A DNA stretch of 64,000 nt from Streptomyces sp. P3. GTDB lineage: Bacteria; Actinomycetota; Actinomycetes; Streptomycetales; Streptomycetaceae. The stretch lies in the NCBI GenBank assembly GCA_016893485.2, contig JAFEKX020000001.1, positions 2,790,001-2,854,000 on the forward strand, in the 5' to 3' direction. Shown piece after piece: positions 1 through 10,223 of this stretch. Each line of letters opens with the position of its first letter. Position 1 is the stretch's first letter. The translations under genes were made by a program, and so were the position numbers. Under the pieces are notes generated by a model, which was not told the DNA's origin, did no database searches, and was given only the letters and a program-made list of their open reading frames with translations.

Positions 1-125
1 AGCTGGACGTCGGGGCGCGGTTCGGTGGTGGTGTCGCGCAGCAGGGTCAACAGGTCCCCGGCGACGTCGAGTTGAGTGGGCGGGAGGGCGGGGTCGAGGG
101 CGGCGTACAGGGTGCGTGTGGGCAT
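1..125 (-). CDS. Hypothetical protein, N-terminal fragment
   Basis: The window edge cuts this minus-strand gene, leaving about 41 codons. It opens MPTRTLYAALDPALPPTQLD and is led by a GGTGAT-type ribosome site a few bases upstream. It follows the 455-residue unknown gene after only 72 bases in the same direction, so the two are probably co-transcribed. I do not recognise the family from this fragment and cannot assign a function; the missing part lies beyond base 1. Confidence 0.5.
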   Translation of the reverse strand, partial: MPTRTLYAALDPALPPTQLDVAGDLLTLLRDTTTEPRPDVQ

Positions 126-197
126 GGCGGATCACCTTTGGGGTCGAGGCGGGACATGGGTGAGGGCGAGCTCAGCGGTCGGCGACGCCCGGTGCGG

Positions 198-1565
198 TCA
201 GCGGGCGATGGTGTGGCGCGGGCGCGAGGCGGGGCGGAGCCGGGGATGCGGACGCCCTGGGGCGAAGTGGCCGGTTCGCGGGCCGGGATCGGCCAGGCCC
301 GCCCTGAACAGCCCGTAGGCGAGCCGCCGTTCGGCCGCGGCCCGCAGTTCGTCCCGCAACGCGCCACCGCGCAGCACGGCCTCGGGCCCGAGCAGCCCTT
401 CTACGACGGCCAGCGCACCGGCGGTGTCGCCGTGGACGAGCCGTTCGCTGACGCCGGTGAGGCAGTCGGGGCGGCGGTGGGCGTCGTCGATGGCCTGAAG
501 GCAGGGCAACGGCGTGCCGGTCAGCGCGACCAGCAGTTCCTCGCGCCTGACCTCGACCGGATCGTGGTCCAGGGGTACGAGGACGCCGTCCACCAGGCCG
601 ATCCGGTGCAGGGCGCCCCGGCATTCGACCAGGTGCGGCCGTACTGCCCCGTCCGGCACCGGCGCGGAGTCCTCCGGCGGCGGACGGTCCGGTACGAGCG
701 CGGCGGCGACCAGCGGATGCAGCCGGCCTGCGTCGATCTCGCCGGTGCGGAGCAGCTCCAGGTCGGGCAGCACCCAGGTCGCCGCGTCGGGCAGGACGGG
801 CAGCGCGGCGGCGCTGCCGTCCGTCGGCGCGGGGGCGATCCGCAGGGTGTCCCCGGCCGGGTCCGGGGTCAGCGCGAGCCGGTGCCGTGAACCGAGCCGT
901 ACGACGACGGGACCGGTCGTGCGCCCCTCCGCGCGGAGCAGGATCGCCGCCTCGGCAGCCCACCGGTCCACGGCACAGTGGAGCTCCTCCGCCGCCTCCA
1001 ACTGGTCCGGAATGTACGGCCGTTCGGCCCCGGACCGCTCGCGCAGCTCACCGCTCCTGGCCGCGTCCCACAGATGCCGGTGCAGGTCGAGGCGGAACGA
1101 GCGGCTGGGCCGGGGATGGGGATGCCGGCGGGCGTCGGCGTCGCGGCGGGTGCCGTCCCACAGGGCGAGGCTGATCCGCTGGCCGCCGACCGCCCAGGCC
1201 GGTGGTGTCCGGACCACGAGGTGCGGCGGGCCGGTGGCGTCGTCGCCGTAGCGGGCCAGCGTGAGGGTCAGTCCCGGGCGCAGCAGGCCGTCCGGGGCGA
1301 TCCTCGGGAGGTGCCAGCGGAGCAGGTCGGGGGCGAGGCCACGGAGGTCGGCGCGGACCCGGGCGGCGAGTTCCCGGCCGTGGGCGCGCGCTACGGATCG
1401 TAGGTCGAGATCGACGTCGACGCGGGCGGCGGCGCAGGCGCCCGCCCAGTCACCGGCATCACGGCGGGCCGTGGCCGTCTCGATCATGGAGGGCGGCACG
1501 GCGAACTCGCGCACGCGCGGCCAGAAGGAACGCGGGGAATCCTCGTTCGCGGGGTGAAGGTGCAT
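198..1565 (-). CDS. Hypothetical protein (about 455 aa)
   Basis: A long uninterrupted frame with strong Streptomyces codon bias. I start it at the ATG at 1565 because AAGGTGAG lies just upstream; a GTG six bases earlier (1571) falls inside that ribosome site. The protein begins MHLHPANEDSPRSFWPRVRE and is rich in Ala, Arg and Leu. I see no signal peptide, membrane segment or recognisable catalytic motif. The partial minus-strand gene at 1-125 follows closely, which suggests a two-gene unit. I do not recognise the family; function unknown. Confidence 0.7.
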   Translation of the reverse strand: MHLHPANEDSPRSFWPRVREFAVPPSMIETATARRDAGDWAGACAAARVDVDLDLRSVARAHGRELAARVRADLRGLAPDLLRWHLPRIAPDGLLRPGLTLTLARYGDDATGPPHLVVRTPPAWAVGGQRISLALWDGTRRDADARRHPHPRPSRSFRLDLHRHLWDAARSGELRERSGAERPYIPDQLEAAEELHCAVDRWAAEAAILLRAEGRTTGPVVVRLGSRHRLALTPDPAGDTLRIAPAPTDGSAAALPVLPDAATWVLPDLELLRTGEIDAGRLHPLVAAALVPDRPPPEDSAPVPDGAVRPHLVECRGALHRIGLVDGVLVPLDHDPVEVRREELLVALTGTPLPCLQAIDDAHRRPDCLTGVSERLVHGDTAGALAVVEGLLGPEAVLRGGALRDELRAAAERRLAYGLFRAGLADPGPRTGHFAPGRPHPRLRPASRPRHTIAR

Positions 1566-1733
1566 CAGCACTCACCTTGCGCGGACGGGACCCCATTCTG
1601 TGAACAGAGTGAGTGGTCATCGAGGGGAGCGTAACCGCCTCGCCGGCGATCTGCCAGGGAAATACGGGGGCGTGCTTCGGCGGGCACCGGCATAGAGTGG
1701 TTGCGGGTTCAGGGCGTCTCTGGGGTTGTGGAC

Positions 1734-2642
1734 GTGGCGGACGACGGACCGGTCGAGCACGGCTACCCGCACCTCGCCACGGTGCGGGACGCCATCACCG
1801 CGCTCTACAAACGGCTGTCCTACGACACCGTCCAGACGTTCGCGACCAGCGTCGCCCCCGTCGACGTGGCGTTCGCCGACACGGACGACCTGCATCTGGG
1901 GGCGCAGCGGGTGGCCCGCGAGATGGTCCGGCACTACCGGCTCCCGGACGCCCGGCCGATCATCAGCTTCCGTGAGATGACCCATGCGGCGAACGTCGAA
2001 CTCACCGCGGGGCCCGAGTACTTCATCGAGTTGAACGACCGGTTCCGCACGCATCGGCGGGACATCGGCGCGGCCCTCGCGCACGAGGTCATGCACGTCT
2101 ATCTGCACCGGCTCGACCTGTCCTTCCCCGGCACCCGCGAGAACGAGATCCTCACGGACACGGCGGCGACGTATCTGGGCGCGGGCTGGCTGCTGCTGGA
2201 CGCGTACCGGGAGGACTCGGCGTCCTCGCAGAAACTCGGGTATCTCACGCCGGAGGAGTTCGGGTACGTCCTCGCCAAGCGGGCCCTGGTCTTCGGCGAG
2301 GACCCCTCCGTGTGGTTCACCAGCCCCCAGGCCTACACGGCGTACGTCAAGGGCATGGCCCAGGCCCGCCGCGACGAGCAGCAGCCTCCGCTCACGGCGG
2401 CGGGGTGGGCCGGGCGACGCCGGTACGCCCATGACCGGCGACACGGGCCGGGGGCGCAGCAGGGCGTGCCGTACGCCTTCAGCGGGGACGGGGCGGGCAG
2501 CCTGCGGGTGTCCTTCCCGTGCCCTACGTGTCATCAGCGGATCAGGGTGCCGGTGCGGGGGCGGGTCAGGGCGAGGTGCTCCCTGTGCCACGGACGGTGT
2601 TGGAGTGCGACACGTAAGTCCCTTGCGGGCGACCGGCGTTGA
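1734..2642 (+). CDS. Zincin-like metalloprotease with C-terminal zinc ribbon
   Basis: A cytosolic-looking protein of about 302 residues with no signal peptide. The zincin signature HEVMH lies near residues 117-121 (AHEVMHVYLHRL), followed by an acidic segment (ENEILTDTAA) that could supply a third zinc ligand. Near the C-terminus two Cys pairs, CPTC (about 263) and CSLC (about 282), flank a basic stretch and look like a zinc ribbon. The start is uncertain: GTG 1734 has GGGG seven bases upstream, but GTG 1728 and TTG 1701 are in frame. The substrate is unknown; peptidase activity is inferred only from the HExxH motif. Confidence 0.65.
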   Translation: MADDGPVEHGYPHLATVRDAITALYKRLSYDTVQTFATSVAPVDVAFADTDDLHLGAQRVAREMVRHYRLPDARPIISFREMTHAANVELTAGPEYFIELNDRFRTHRRDIGAALAHEVMHVYLHRLDLSFPGTRENEILTDTAATYLGAGWLLLDAYREDSASSQKLGYLTPEEFGYVLAKRALVFGEDPSVWFTSPQAYTAYVKGMAQARRDEQQPPLTAAGWAGRRRYAHDRRHGPGAQQGVPYAFSGDGAGSLRVSFPCPTCHQRIRVPVRGRVRARCSLCHGRCWSATRKSLAGDRR

Positions 2643-2743
2643 AGCGAACGTCCTGAGGGCTCCGCCCCCAGCCCCCGGGCCTGTGCCCACCCGCCGCCCG
2701 TCGCGGTCGAGGTCAGCCGAGAAGCGGACGTAAAACCCTCCTC

Positions 2744-3644
2744 CTACGCCCCGTACACCGCCCCCGGCACCCCCGCCTCCCCACCAGCTTCAGCACCGCC
2801 TCCCCACTTCCCCACACCCCACCGCGCTCCCTTGTCCACGCCCGGCCCCGGCCGCCACCCCTCCATCACGGCGATCCGCCCACCCTCGACCTCGAACACC
2901 CGTCCGGTGACTCCGGCCCCCTCCCCGACCCGAGCCACACCACCAACGGCGAGACGTTCTCCGCCGCCATCACATCGAACCCGGAGCCCGGCGCGGCCAT
3001 GGTCTCCGCGAAGGTGTGTTCCGTCATGCGGGTGCGGGCCGCGGGGGCGATCGCGTTGACCTGGACGCCGTAGCGGGCGAGTTCGGCCGCCGCGACCAGG
3101 GTCAGGGCGATGATTCCGGCCTTGGCGGCGCTGTAGTTGCCCTGGCCGACCGAGGCCCAACAGGCCTGCTCCGCTACTGGTGTTGATGATGCGCGCGACC
3201 GGCGTGCGGCCCGCTTTCGTCTCTGCCCGCCAGTACGCGGCAGCGTGTTTCAGGGGCAGGAAGTGGCCCTTCAGATGGACCCGCGTCACCGCGTCCCAGT
3301 CGTCCTCGTCGAGGTTGACGAGCATCCGGTCGCGCAGGTAACCCGCGTTGTTGACCAGGGTGTCGAGCCGGCCGTAGGTGTCCAGCGCGGTCGCGATCAG
3401 GGACGTGGCACCGGCGGTGGTGGCGATGTCGCCGCCGTGGGCCACCGCCTCGCCGCCCGCCGCGCGGATCTCGGCGACGACCTGCGCGGCCGGGCTGTCG
3501 GGGTCGGGGGTGCCGTCGAGGCCGACGCCGAGGTCGTTGACGACGACCCGGGCGCCCTCGGCCGCGAAGGCGAGCGTGCGCGCGGCCGAGCCCGCGGCCC
3601 GCGCCGGTGACGACGACGACCCGCCCGTCGCAGATTCGGCTCAT
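2744..3644 (-). CDS. SDR family oxidoreductase of the KstR2-type steroid cluster (Rv3548c-like)
   Basis: Short-chain dehydrogenase of about 300 residues, frameshifted. The Rossmann start [16 protein letters not shown] is in one frame. A second frame carries [28 protein letters not shown] and INTSSGAG. A third has NYSAAKAGI and a tail [13 protein letters not shown]. Joined across breaks near 3560-3600, 3150 and 2950, these resemble mycobacterial Rv3548c as I remember it, including GVGLDG and VDKGARW. The C-terminal 30 residues are garbled. Start ATG 3644. It is the last gene of the minus-strand unit with the next SDR and presumably oxidises or reduces a ring C/D CoA-ester; the exact substrate is not known to me. 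Confidence 0.75.
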
Positions 3645-3690
3645 CTCGATCACCCTTCGACTCAGGTGCCCTCGCGGGCGGTTCTTCAAC

Positions 3691-4450
3691 TCACGTGTTT
3701 TTGTTGGCGGTTGCCACGTCCAGGAACGCCGGACGCTCCCCGCCCCCGTGGACGAGGAGGCTCGCCCCGCTGATGTACGCGGCGGCGTCGGAGGACAGGA
3801 AGACCGCCGCCGCGCCGACGTCGGAGGGGGCGGCGAGGCGGCCGAGCGGGACGGTGCGGGAGACGGCGGCGATGGCGTCCTCGCCGCCGTAGTGGAGGTG
3901 GGACAGCTCGGTGCGGACCATGCCGACGACGAGCGTGTTGACGCGGATGTCCGGTGCCCACTCCACCGCCATGGAGCGCGCCAGGTTCTCCAGCCCGGCC
4001 TTGGCCGCCCCGTACGCCGCCGAACCGGGCGAGGGCCGGCCGCCGCTGACGCTGCCGATCATCACGACCGAACCTCCGGCCCGCCTGAGGTGTTCGTACG
4101 CGGCGAGGGGAGGCGGTGAGCGGGGCGAGGAGGTTCAACTCGATGATCCGCGCGTGCCGTTCGGCCTCCGCGTCGACGAGGGGGCGGTACGGTGCGCCGC
4201 CCGCGTTGTTGACGAGCACGTCGAGCCGGGGCAGCGCGGCGAAGAACTCCCTTACGGCGTCGGGGTCCCGGAGGTCGAGGGGCATGAACTGCGTTCCCTC
4301 GACCGGGACTTCGGGTGGCCTGCGGGCGCAGGTCAGCACCTCGGCTCCGGCCTCGGCGAAGGCCCGGGCGATACCGGCGCCGACGCCTCGGGTGCCGCCG
4401 GTGACGAGCACGCTCCGGCCCTTCAACGGGTGGTGGGGCGAGTTGTCCAC
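3691..4450 (-). CDS. SDR family oxidoreductase of the KstR2-type steroid cluster (Rv3549c-like)
   Basis: Short-chain dehydrogenase of about 253 residues. It has the cofactor motif VTGGTRGVG, the structural motif LVNNAGG, the catalytic pair YGAAK and a C-terminal ISGASLLVHGGG. I place the start at GTG 4450 because GGGAGG lies five bases upstream; longer readings run into the operator. A break near 4107-4110 (four G where five restore the frame) separates the N-terminal two thirds from the catalytic segment. It is divergent from echA20 across about 85 bases containing the KstR2-like palindrome, so both directions are probably repressed together. By synteny it corresponds to mycobacterial Rv3549c; the substrate is inferred only. 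Confidence 0.78.
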
Positions 4451-4497
4451 AGGGCCTCCCGCTCGGATTGTCCGGCTGCTAGCTTCGAAGCCTCGCA

Positions 4498-4517
4498 CCT
4501 AACAAATGTTTGGTGGA
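4498..4517. promoter_or_regulatory. KstR2-type operator, site 1
   Basis: The core AACAAATGTTTGGT (4501-4514) is the reverse complement of the core at 11029-11042 except for one base. It fits the published mycobacterial KstR2 consensus AnCAAGnnCTTGnT with two mismatches. It lies in the divergent gap between the SDR gene (start 4450) and echA20 (start 4536), where binding would block both promoters. Matching sequence and context make this a strong candidate; binding is not shown. Confidence 0.72.
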
Positions 4518-4535
4518 AAGGTAGCTGATGCGTCC

Positions 4536-5311
4536 ATGGGTGTCTCCACCTCGTCCTCGAAGTCGTCGAAAAAGGGCCCCGGAAAAAGCGGCATCACCGT
4601 CGTCACGGTGGACTACCCGCCGGTGAACGCGCTGCCGGTGGACGGCTGGTTCGCCCTGGCCGACGCCGTCCGCACGGCAGGCCGCGACCCCGACGTGCGC
4701 TGTGTGGTGCTGGCGGCGGAGGGGCGCGGATTCAGCGCGGGGTGGACATCAAGGAGATACAGGCGCAAGGGCGTTCGGCCCTGGTCGGGGTGAACCGCGG
4801 CTGTTTCGAGGCATTCGCGGCGGTGTACGAGTGCGAGGTGCCCGTGGTGGCGGCCGTGCAGGGCTTCTGCCTGGGCGGAGGCATCGGGCTGGTGGGGAAC
4901 GCGGACGTGATCGTGGCGAGCGAGGACGCCACCTTCGGCCTGCCCGAGCTGGACCGGGGCGCGCTGGGCGCCGCCACCCACCTGGCCCGGCTGGTCCCCC
5001 AGCACCTGATGCGCGCCCTGTACTACACCTCGCGCACGGCGACGGCCGCCGAGCTGCACGCGTACGGCTCGGTGTGGCGAGTCGTCCCGCGTTCCGAACT
5101 CCTGCCCTCCGCACTGGAGTTGGCGGCCGAGATAGCCGCCAAGGACGGCGAGCTGATCCGTCTCGCCAAGTCCGCGATCAACGGCATCGACCCCGTCGAC
5201 GTCCGCCGCAGCTACCGCTTCGAACAGGGCTTCACCTTCGAGGCCGACGTCAGCGGGGTGGCCGACCGGGTCCGCGACACGTTCGGCACATCGGGAAGGA
5301 AGGGGGCGTAG
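4536..5311 (+). CDS. echA20: Enoyl-CoA hydratase/isomerase family ring-D hydrolase (EchA20-like)
   Basis: Crotonase-fold enzyme of about 258 residues. In mycobacteria EchA20 hydrolytically opens steroid ring D of a CoA-ester late in cholesterol breakdown. Visible motifs are VTVDYPPVNAL, AEGRGFSAG (oxyanion hole), NRGCFEAF, GFCLGGGIGLVGN (second oxyanion segment) and EDATFGLPE; they match EchA20 closely as I recall it. The frame breaks at the G4 run 4739-4742, where a fifth G restores GVDIKE. Start ATG 4536 is chosen because the sequence homologous to EchA20 begins soon after; ATG 4506 is in frame but lies inside the operator. The stop at 5309-5311 abuts the ipdA start. Confidence 0.87.
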
Positions 5312-6159
5312 GTGAGCGACAAGACGATGACGGCCGACGAGGTCGTCTCCCGGCTGCACAGCGGCATGACCCTCGGCATCGGCGGCTGGGGCGCGCGCCG
5401 CAAACCCATGGCCCTGGTGCGGGCGTTGCTCCGCTCGGACATCACCGACCTCACGGTCGTCTCCTACGGCGGCCCGGACGTCGGCATGCTCGCGGCGGCC
5501 GGCCGGATCCGCCGACTGGTCGCCGCCTTCGTCACTCTGGACTCGGTCCCGCTCGAACCGCACTACCGCGCGGCCCGCGAGCGCGGGGCCTTCGAGCTGA
5601 CGGAGGTCGACGAGGCGATGTTCATGTGGGGCCTGCGCGCCGCCGCGAACCGGCTGCCGTTCCTGCCGGTGCGGGCGGGGATCGGCTCGGACGTGATGCG
5701 GGTCAACCCCGGTCTGCGGACGGTGACTTCGCCGTACGAGGACGGGGAGACGTTCGTCGCGATGCCGGCCCTGCGGTTGGACGCGGCCCTGGTGCACCTG
5801 GGCCGCGCCGACCGACTGGGCAACGGACAGTACCTGGGCCCGGACCCGTACTTCGACGACCTGTTCTGCGAGGCGGCGGACTCGGCCTATCTCTCCTGCG
5901 AACGGATCGTGGACACCGCCGAGTTGACGAAGGAGGCACCGCCGCAGTCCCTGCTCGTGAAGCGGCTGAACGTGACCGGGGTCGTCGAGGCCCCGGCGGC
6001 GCCCACTTCACGTCGTGCGCTCCCGACTACGGCAGGGACGAGGACTTCCAGCGGCTGTACGCGAGCACCCCGTGGGCGGAGTTCTCCGAGCGCTTCCTGG
6101 CCGGTGACGAGCAGGCCTACGCGTCGGCGGTGCGCGACTGGCAGGAGGAGCGAGGGTGA
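5312..6159 (+). CDS. ipdA: IpdA-like CoA-ester hydrolase (ring C opening), alpha subunit
   Basis: Class I CoA-transferase-fold subunit of about 282 residues. In Mycobacterium and Rhodococcus, IpdA and IpdB form a heterodimer that hydrolyses steroid ring C rather than transferring CoA. Matching stretches include GIGGWGARRKPMA, DLTVVSYGGPDVG, LPFLPVRAG, MPALRLDAA, DPYFDDLF and, after a break, GGAHFTSCAPDYGRDE. The break is at about 6000, where GGG has become GG. GTG 5312 directly follows the echA20 stop, and the TGA overlaps the ipdB ATG, so the three genes are translationally coupled. Confidence 0.88.
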
Positions 6160-6900
6160 TGGGCGAACCGGGGACGGACGTACGGCGTTCCGAGTACTGC
6201 GTGATCGCCTGCGCGGAGGCGTGGCGCGACGCCGGGGAGATCCTGGCCAGCCCGATGGGATTCATCCCGTCGGTGGGCGCGCGGCTGGCCCGGCTGACCT
6301 TCGCGCCCGACCTGCTGCTGACGGACGGCGAGGCGACGATCGTCCGTCCGGACGGGACACCGGAGGGCTGGTTGCCGTACCGGCAGCATCTGACGCTGGT
6401 GGCGGGCGGGCGGCGGCACGTGATGATGGGCGCGAGCCAGATCGACCGGTTCGGCAACCAGAACATCTCGTGCGTCGGCGACTGGGCGCGGCCGAAGCGG
6501 CAGTTGCTCGGGGTGCGCGGGGCGCCGATCAACACGCTGAACAATCCGACGAGTTACTGGATACCCCGGCACTCCGCGCGGGTGTTCGTGGAGAAGGTCG
6601 ACATGGTGTGCGGGGTGGGGTACGACCGGGTCGCCGAGCACCCGGGGACGGCCCGCTTCCACCGCATCCCCGGGTGGTGTCGAACCTCGGTGTGTTCGAC
6701 TTCGCGACCCCGACCGCTCGATGCGGCTGGCCTCGCTGCATCCGGGCGTCACGGTGGAGCAGGTGCGGGAGGCGACGGGGTTCGAGCTGACCGTGCCGGA
6801 CGAGGTTCCGTCGACGCGGGAGCCGACCCCGGAGGAGCTGCGGCTGATCCGTGAGGTGATCGACCCGGCCGACAGCCGTTCCAGGGAGGTGAGTTCGTGA
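6159..6900 (+). CDS. ipdB: IpdB-like CoA-ester hydrolase, beta subunit
   Basis: Partner of IpdA, about 248 residues. Recognisable segments are ACAEAWRDAGEI, SVGARLARLTFAPD, LLTDGEA, GRRHVMMGASQIDRFGNQN and, after breaks, VVSNLGVFDF and SLHPGVTVEQVREATGFE. Two C runs (about 6670-6673 and 6706-6709) are one base short and split the last quarter. The ATG at 6159 overlaps the ipdA stop (TGATG) with GGAGGAG upstream; the stop overlaps the ipdC ATG in the same way. The ring-C hydrolase role rests on similarity to mycobacterial Rv3552 and the conserved gene order. Confidence 0.88.
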
Positions 6901-7948
6901 TGGAGACCGCGCTGACGCGGCTGGTCGGGGTCCGGCATCCGATCGTGCAGACGGGCATGGGGTGGGTGGCGGGACCGCGTCTGGTGTCGGCGACGGCGAA
7001 CGCGGGCGCCCTGGGCATCCTCGCCTCCGCGACCATGACGACGGACCGGCTCCGGGACGCGATCCGCGAGGTCAGGTCCCGTACGCGGGCGTTCGGGGTG
7101 AACCTGCGCGCGGACGCGACCGACGCCGGCGACCGGGTCCGGATCATGATCGAGGAGGGCGTACGGGTCGCGTCCTTCGCCCTGGCGCCCTCGGCCGAGC
7201 TGATCGCCGAGCTGAAGGAGGCGGGCGTCGTCGTGATCCCGTCCATCGGGGCGCGGCGGCACGCGGAGAAGGTCGCGGCGTGGGGCGCGGACGCGGTGAT
7301 CGTGCAGGGCGGGGAGGGCGGCGGGCACACCGGGGAGGTGGCGACGACGGTGCTGTTGCCGCAGGTCGTCGACGCGGTGGACATCCCGGTCGTGGCGGCG
7401 GGCGGCTTCTTCGACGGCCGGGGTCTGGTCGCGGCGCTGGCCTACGGCGCGGCGGGCGTCGCCATGGGCACGCGCTTCCTCCTCACCTCGGACTCGACGG
7501 TCCCCGACGCGGTGAAGGCGGCGTACCTGGCGGCGACGGTCAAGGACGTCACGGTCACCAGAGCGGTCGACGGCCTCCCCACCGCATGCTCCGCACGGAA
7601 CTGGTCGACACCCTGGAGAACTCCGGCCGCACGAGAACGCTGCTCCGGTCCGTACACCGGGCAGCGGGCTTCCGCCGCCTGTCCGGGCTGAGTTGGCGGC
7701 GAATGCTCCGCGACGGCCTCGCGATGAAGCACGGGAAGGAACTGACCTGGAGCCAGGTGCTGCTGGCCGCGAACACACCGATGCTCCTGAAGGCGTCGAT
7801 GGTGGACGGGAGGACAGACCTCGGGGTGATGGCGTCCGGCCAGGTCGCGGGGGTGATCGAGGATCTGCCGTCGTGCGCGGAGCTGGTGCGGCGGGTGATG
7901 AAGGAGGCCGATGAGGTGCTGTGGACACTGGTCCGGGCCGACTCCTGA
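6900..7948 (+). CDS. ipdC: IpdC-like FMN-dependent nitronate monooxygenase-family enzyme
   Basis: TIM-barrel flavoprotein of about 350 residues in the 2-nitropropane dioxygenase family. Family motifs are PIVQTGMGWVAGP near the N-terminus, VIVQGGEGGGHTG (phosphate binding) and VVAAGGFFDGRG. In steroid degraders IpdC acts on a hydroxylated indanone-CoA just before ring opening, as I remember the pathway. The frame breaks at the C4 run 7576-7579; the second frame carries HRMLRTELVDTL and runs to VRADS. ATG 6900 overlaps the ipdB stop and has GGGAGGTGAG upstream. It ends the echA20-ipdA-ipdB-ipdC operon. Confidence 0.86.
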
Positions 7949-7954
7949 CCGCTT

Positions 7955-7974
7955 GTACACACTTTTGTGTGCAC
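7955..7974. promoter_or_regulatory. Inverted repeat upstream of the toxin-antitoxin remnant
   Basis: GTACACAC, TTTT, GTGTGCAC form an 8-base inverted repeat with one mismatch. It sits between the ipdC stop and the antitoxin ATG. It could be the autoregulatory operator of the toxin-antitoxin pair or a weak terminator for ipdC; the sequence alone does not decide. Confidence 0.5.
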
Positions 7975-7992
7975 TCGAAGGATGTCGAGGCC

Positions 7993-8170
7993 ATGAACAT
8001 CCGAGAAGCCCGTGCCGGATTCTCCGGAATCCTCAGCAAGGCGGAGGCAGGCGAGGCCACCGTCATCACACGCAACGGCACGCCGGCATCTGGACGAGCC
8101 GACGGTGAGCATGGCAGAGGTCCTCGCGGACCTGTTCAGCGAGGAGGACCCGGGACAGGGCGCCGCATGA
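7993..8170 (+). pseudogene. Phd/YefM-type antitoxin remnant
   Basis: The N-terminal DNA-binding part MNIREARAGFSGILSKAEAG is intact and typical of prevent-host-death antitoxins, followed by ATVITRNGTP. The usual central segment of roughly 30-40 residues is missing. The sequence resumes in another frame with LDEPTVSMAEVLADLFSEED, an antitoxin tail that would bind the toxin, and stops at GCATGA overlapping the toxin ATG. In the original frame it reads straight into the toxin as one open frame. An internal deletion plus frame change is more than a homopolymer slip, so I call it degenerate. Confidence 0.65.
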
Positions 8171-8383
8171 AGTACGCGTTCCGTTTCACAGCCACAGCTC
8201 AGCGGCAGCTCCGAACCGTCGACCGCACCAGCGCCAGGCGAATCCTGACGGCGCTCACACGGCTGGGCGATGATCCGTACCGCGACGACGCCGACGTGAA
8301 GAAGGTCTCGCCGTCAAAGTCGGCGACCGTCGCGACGTGTACCGCTCGCCCTGATCACTCGGGCCGAGGACGCGCCCCGCGCC

Positions 8384-8400
<17 letters not shown>
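8167..8400 (+). pseudogene. RelE/ParE-family toxin remnant
   Basis: The ATG overlaps the antitoxin stop (ATGA), the usual arrangement for such pairs. The N-terminal helix pair MKYAFRFTATAQRQLR and ILTALTRLGDDPYRDDADVKK is typical of RelE/ParE toxins. The central strand region that normally follows (GLYRLRVGDYR-like) is absent. A shifted frame shows only the C-terminal VKVGDRRDVYR. Internal deletion, frame change and an end that overlaps the convergent thiolase gene indicate an inactive remnant. A ribosome toxin or gyrase-directed role cannot be assigned. Confidence 0.65.
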
Positions 8401-9535
<1,135 letters not shown>

Positions 9536-9561
9536 GTCGACTCCCCATGCAGAGCTGTGAG

Positions 9562-10149
9562 TTATGTGCGTACGGCGATCCCGTCCAGCACCATCGACAG
9601 GTACTGCCGGGCGATCTCCTCGGCGCTGTGCTGTCCGCCCGGCCGGTACCAGGACGCGGCGACCCACACCGTGTCCCGGACGAACCGGTAGGTGAGCCGG
9701 ACGTCGAGGTCGGCGCGGAAGACCCGGGCGGCGACCCCGCGCTCCAGCGTGGACAGCCACGCCTTCTCGAACTTGCGCTGTGACTCGGCGAGGAACGCGA
9801 ACCGCTCCTGCGCGACCAGCTGCTTGCTCTCCTTCTGGTAGATCGCGACGGCGGCGCGGTGCCGGTCGATCTCCCGGAACGACTCGGTGACCAGTGCTTC
9901 GAGCGTCTGGCGCGGCCCCAACTCGGCGTCCAGGACGGTGTCGTAGCCGCCCCACAGCTCGTCGAGGAAGGTCCGCAGGATCTCCTCCAGCATCGATTCC
10001 TTGGAGTCGAAGTGGTAGTAGAGGCTGCCCGCGAGCATGCCCGCGTGGTCGGCGATCTTCCGGACGGTGGTGGCGTTGTACCCCTGCTCGGCGAAGACCT
10101 CGGCCGCCGTGTCGAGGAGTTCACGGCGGCGGGCCGGAGCGGCGGTCAC
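9562..10149 (-). CDS. kstR2: TetR-family repressor, KstR2-like
   Basis: Intact 195-residue TetR regulator. The N-terminal helix-turn-helix spans TTVRKIADHAGMLAGSLYYHF, shown here as TTVRKIADHAG and SLYYHFDSK, and the rest is a helical ligand domain. KstR2 represses the HIP-degradation genes and is released by HIP-CoA in Mycobacterium. Position directly upstream of fadA6, and the two matching palindromes at the flanking divergent promoters, support this identity. The start codon is GTG 10149. I see no palindrome in its own 74-base upstream gap, so autoregulation is not evident. Confidence 0.82.
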   Translation of the reverse strand: MTAAPARRRELLDTAAEVFAEQGYNATTVRKIADHAGMLAGSLYYHFDSKESMLEEILRTFLDELWGGYDTVLDAELGPRQTLEALVTESFREIDRHRAAVAIYQKESKQLVAQERFAFLAESQRKFEKAWLSTLERGVAARVFRADLDVRLTYRFVRDTVWVAASWYRPGGQHSAEEIARQYLSMVLDGIAVRT

Positions 10150-10223
10150 CGGGGTTTCTTCTTGGTCGGCACGGCACCATTGTCATGCCCCGGCACCGGC
10201 CGCCCGCTCGCGCCCTCGCGCCG

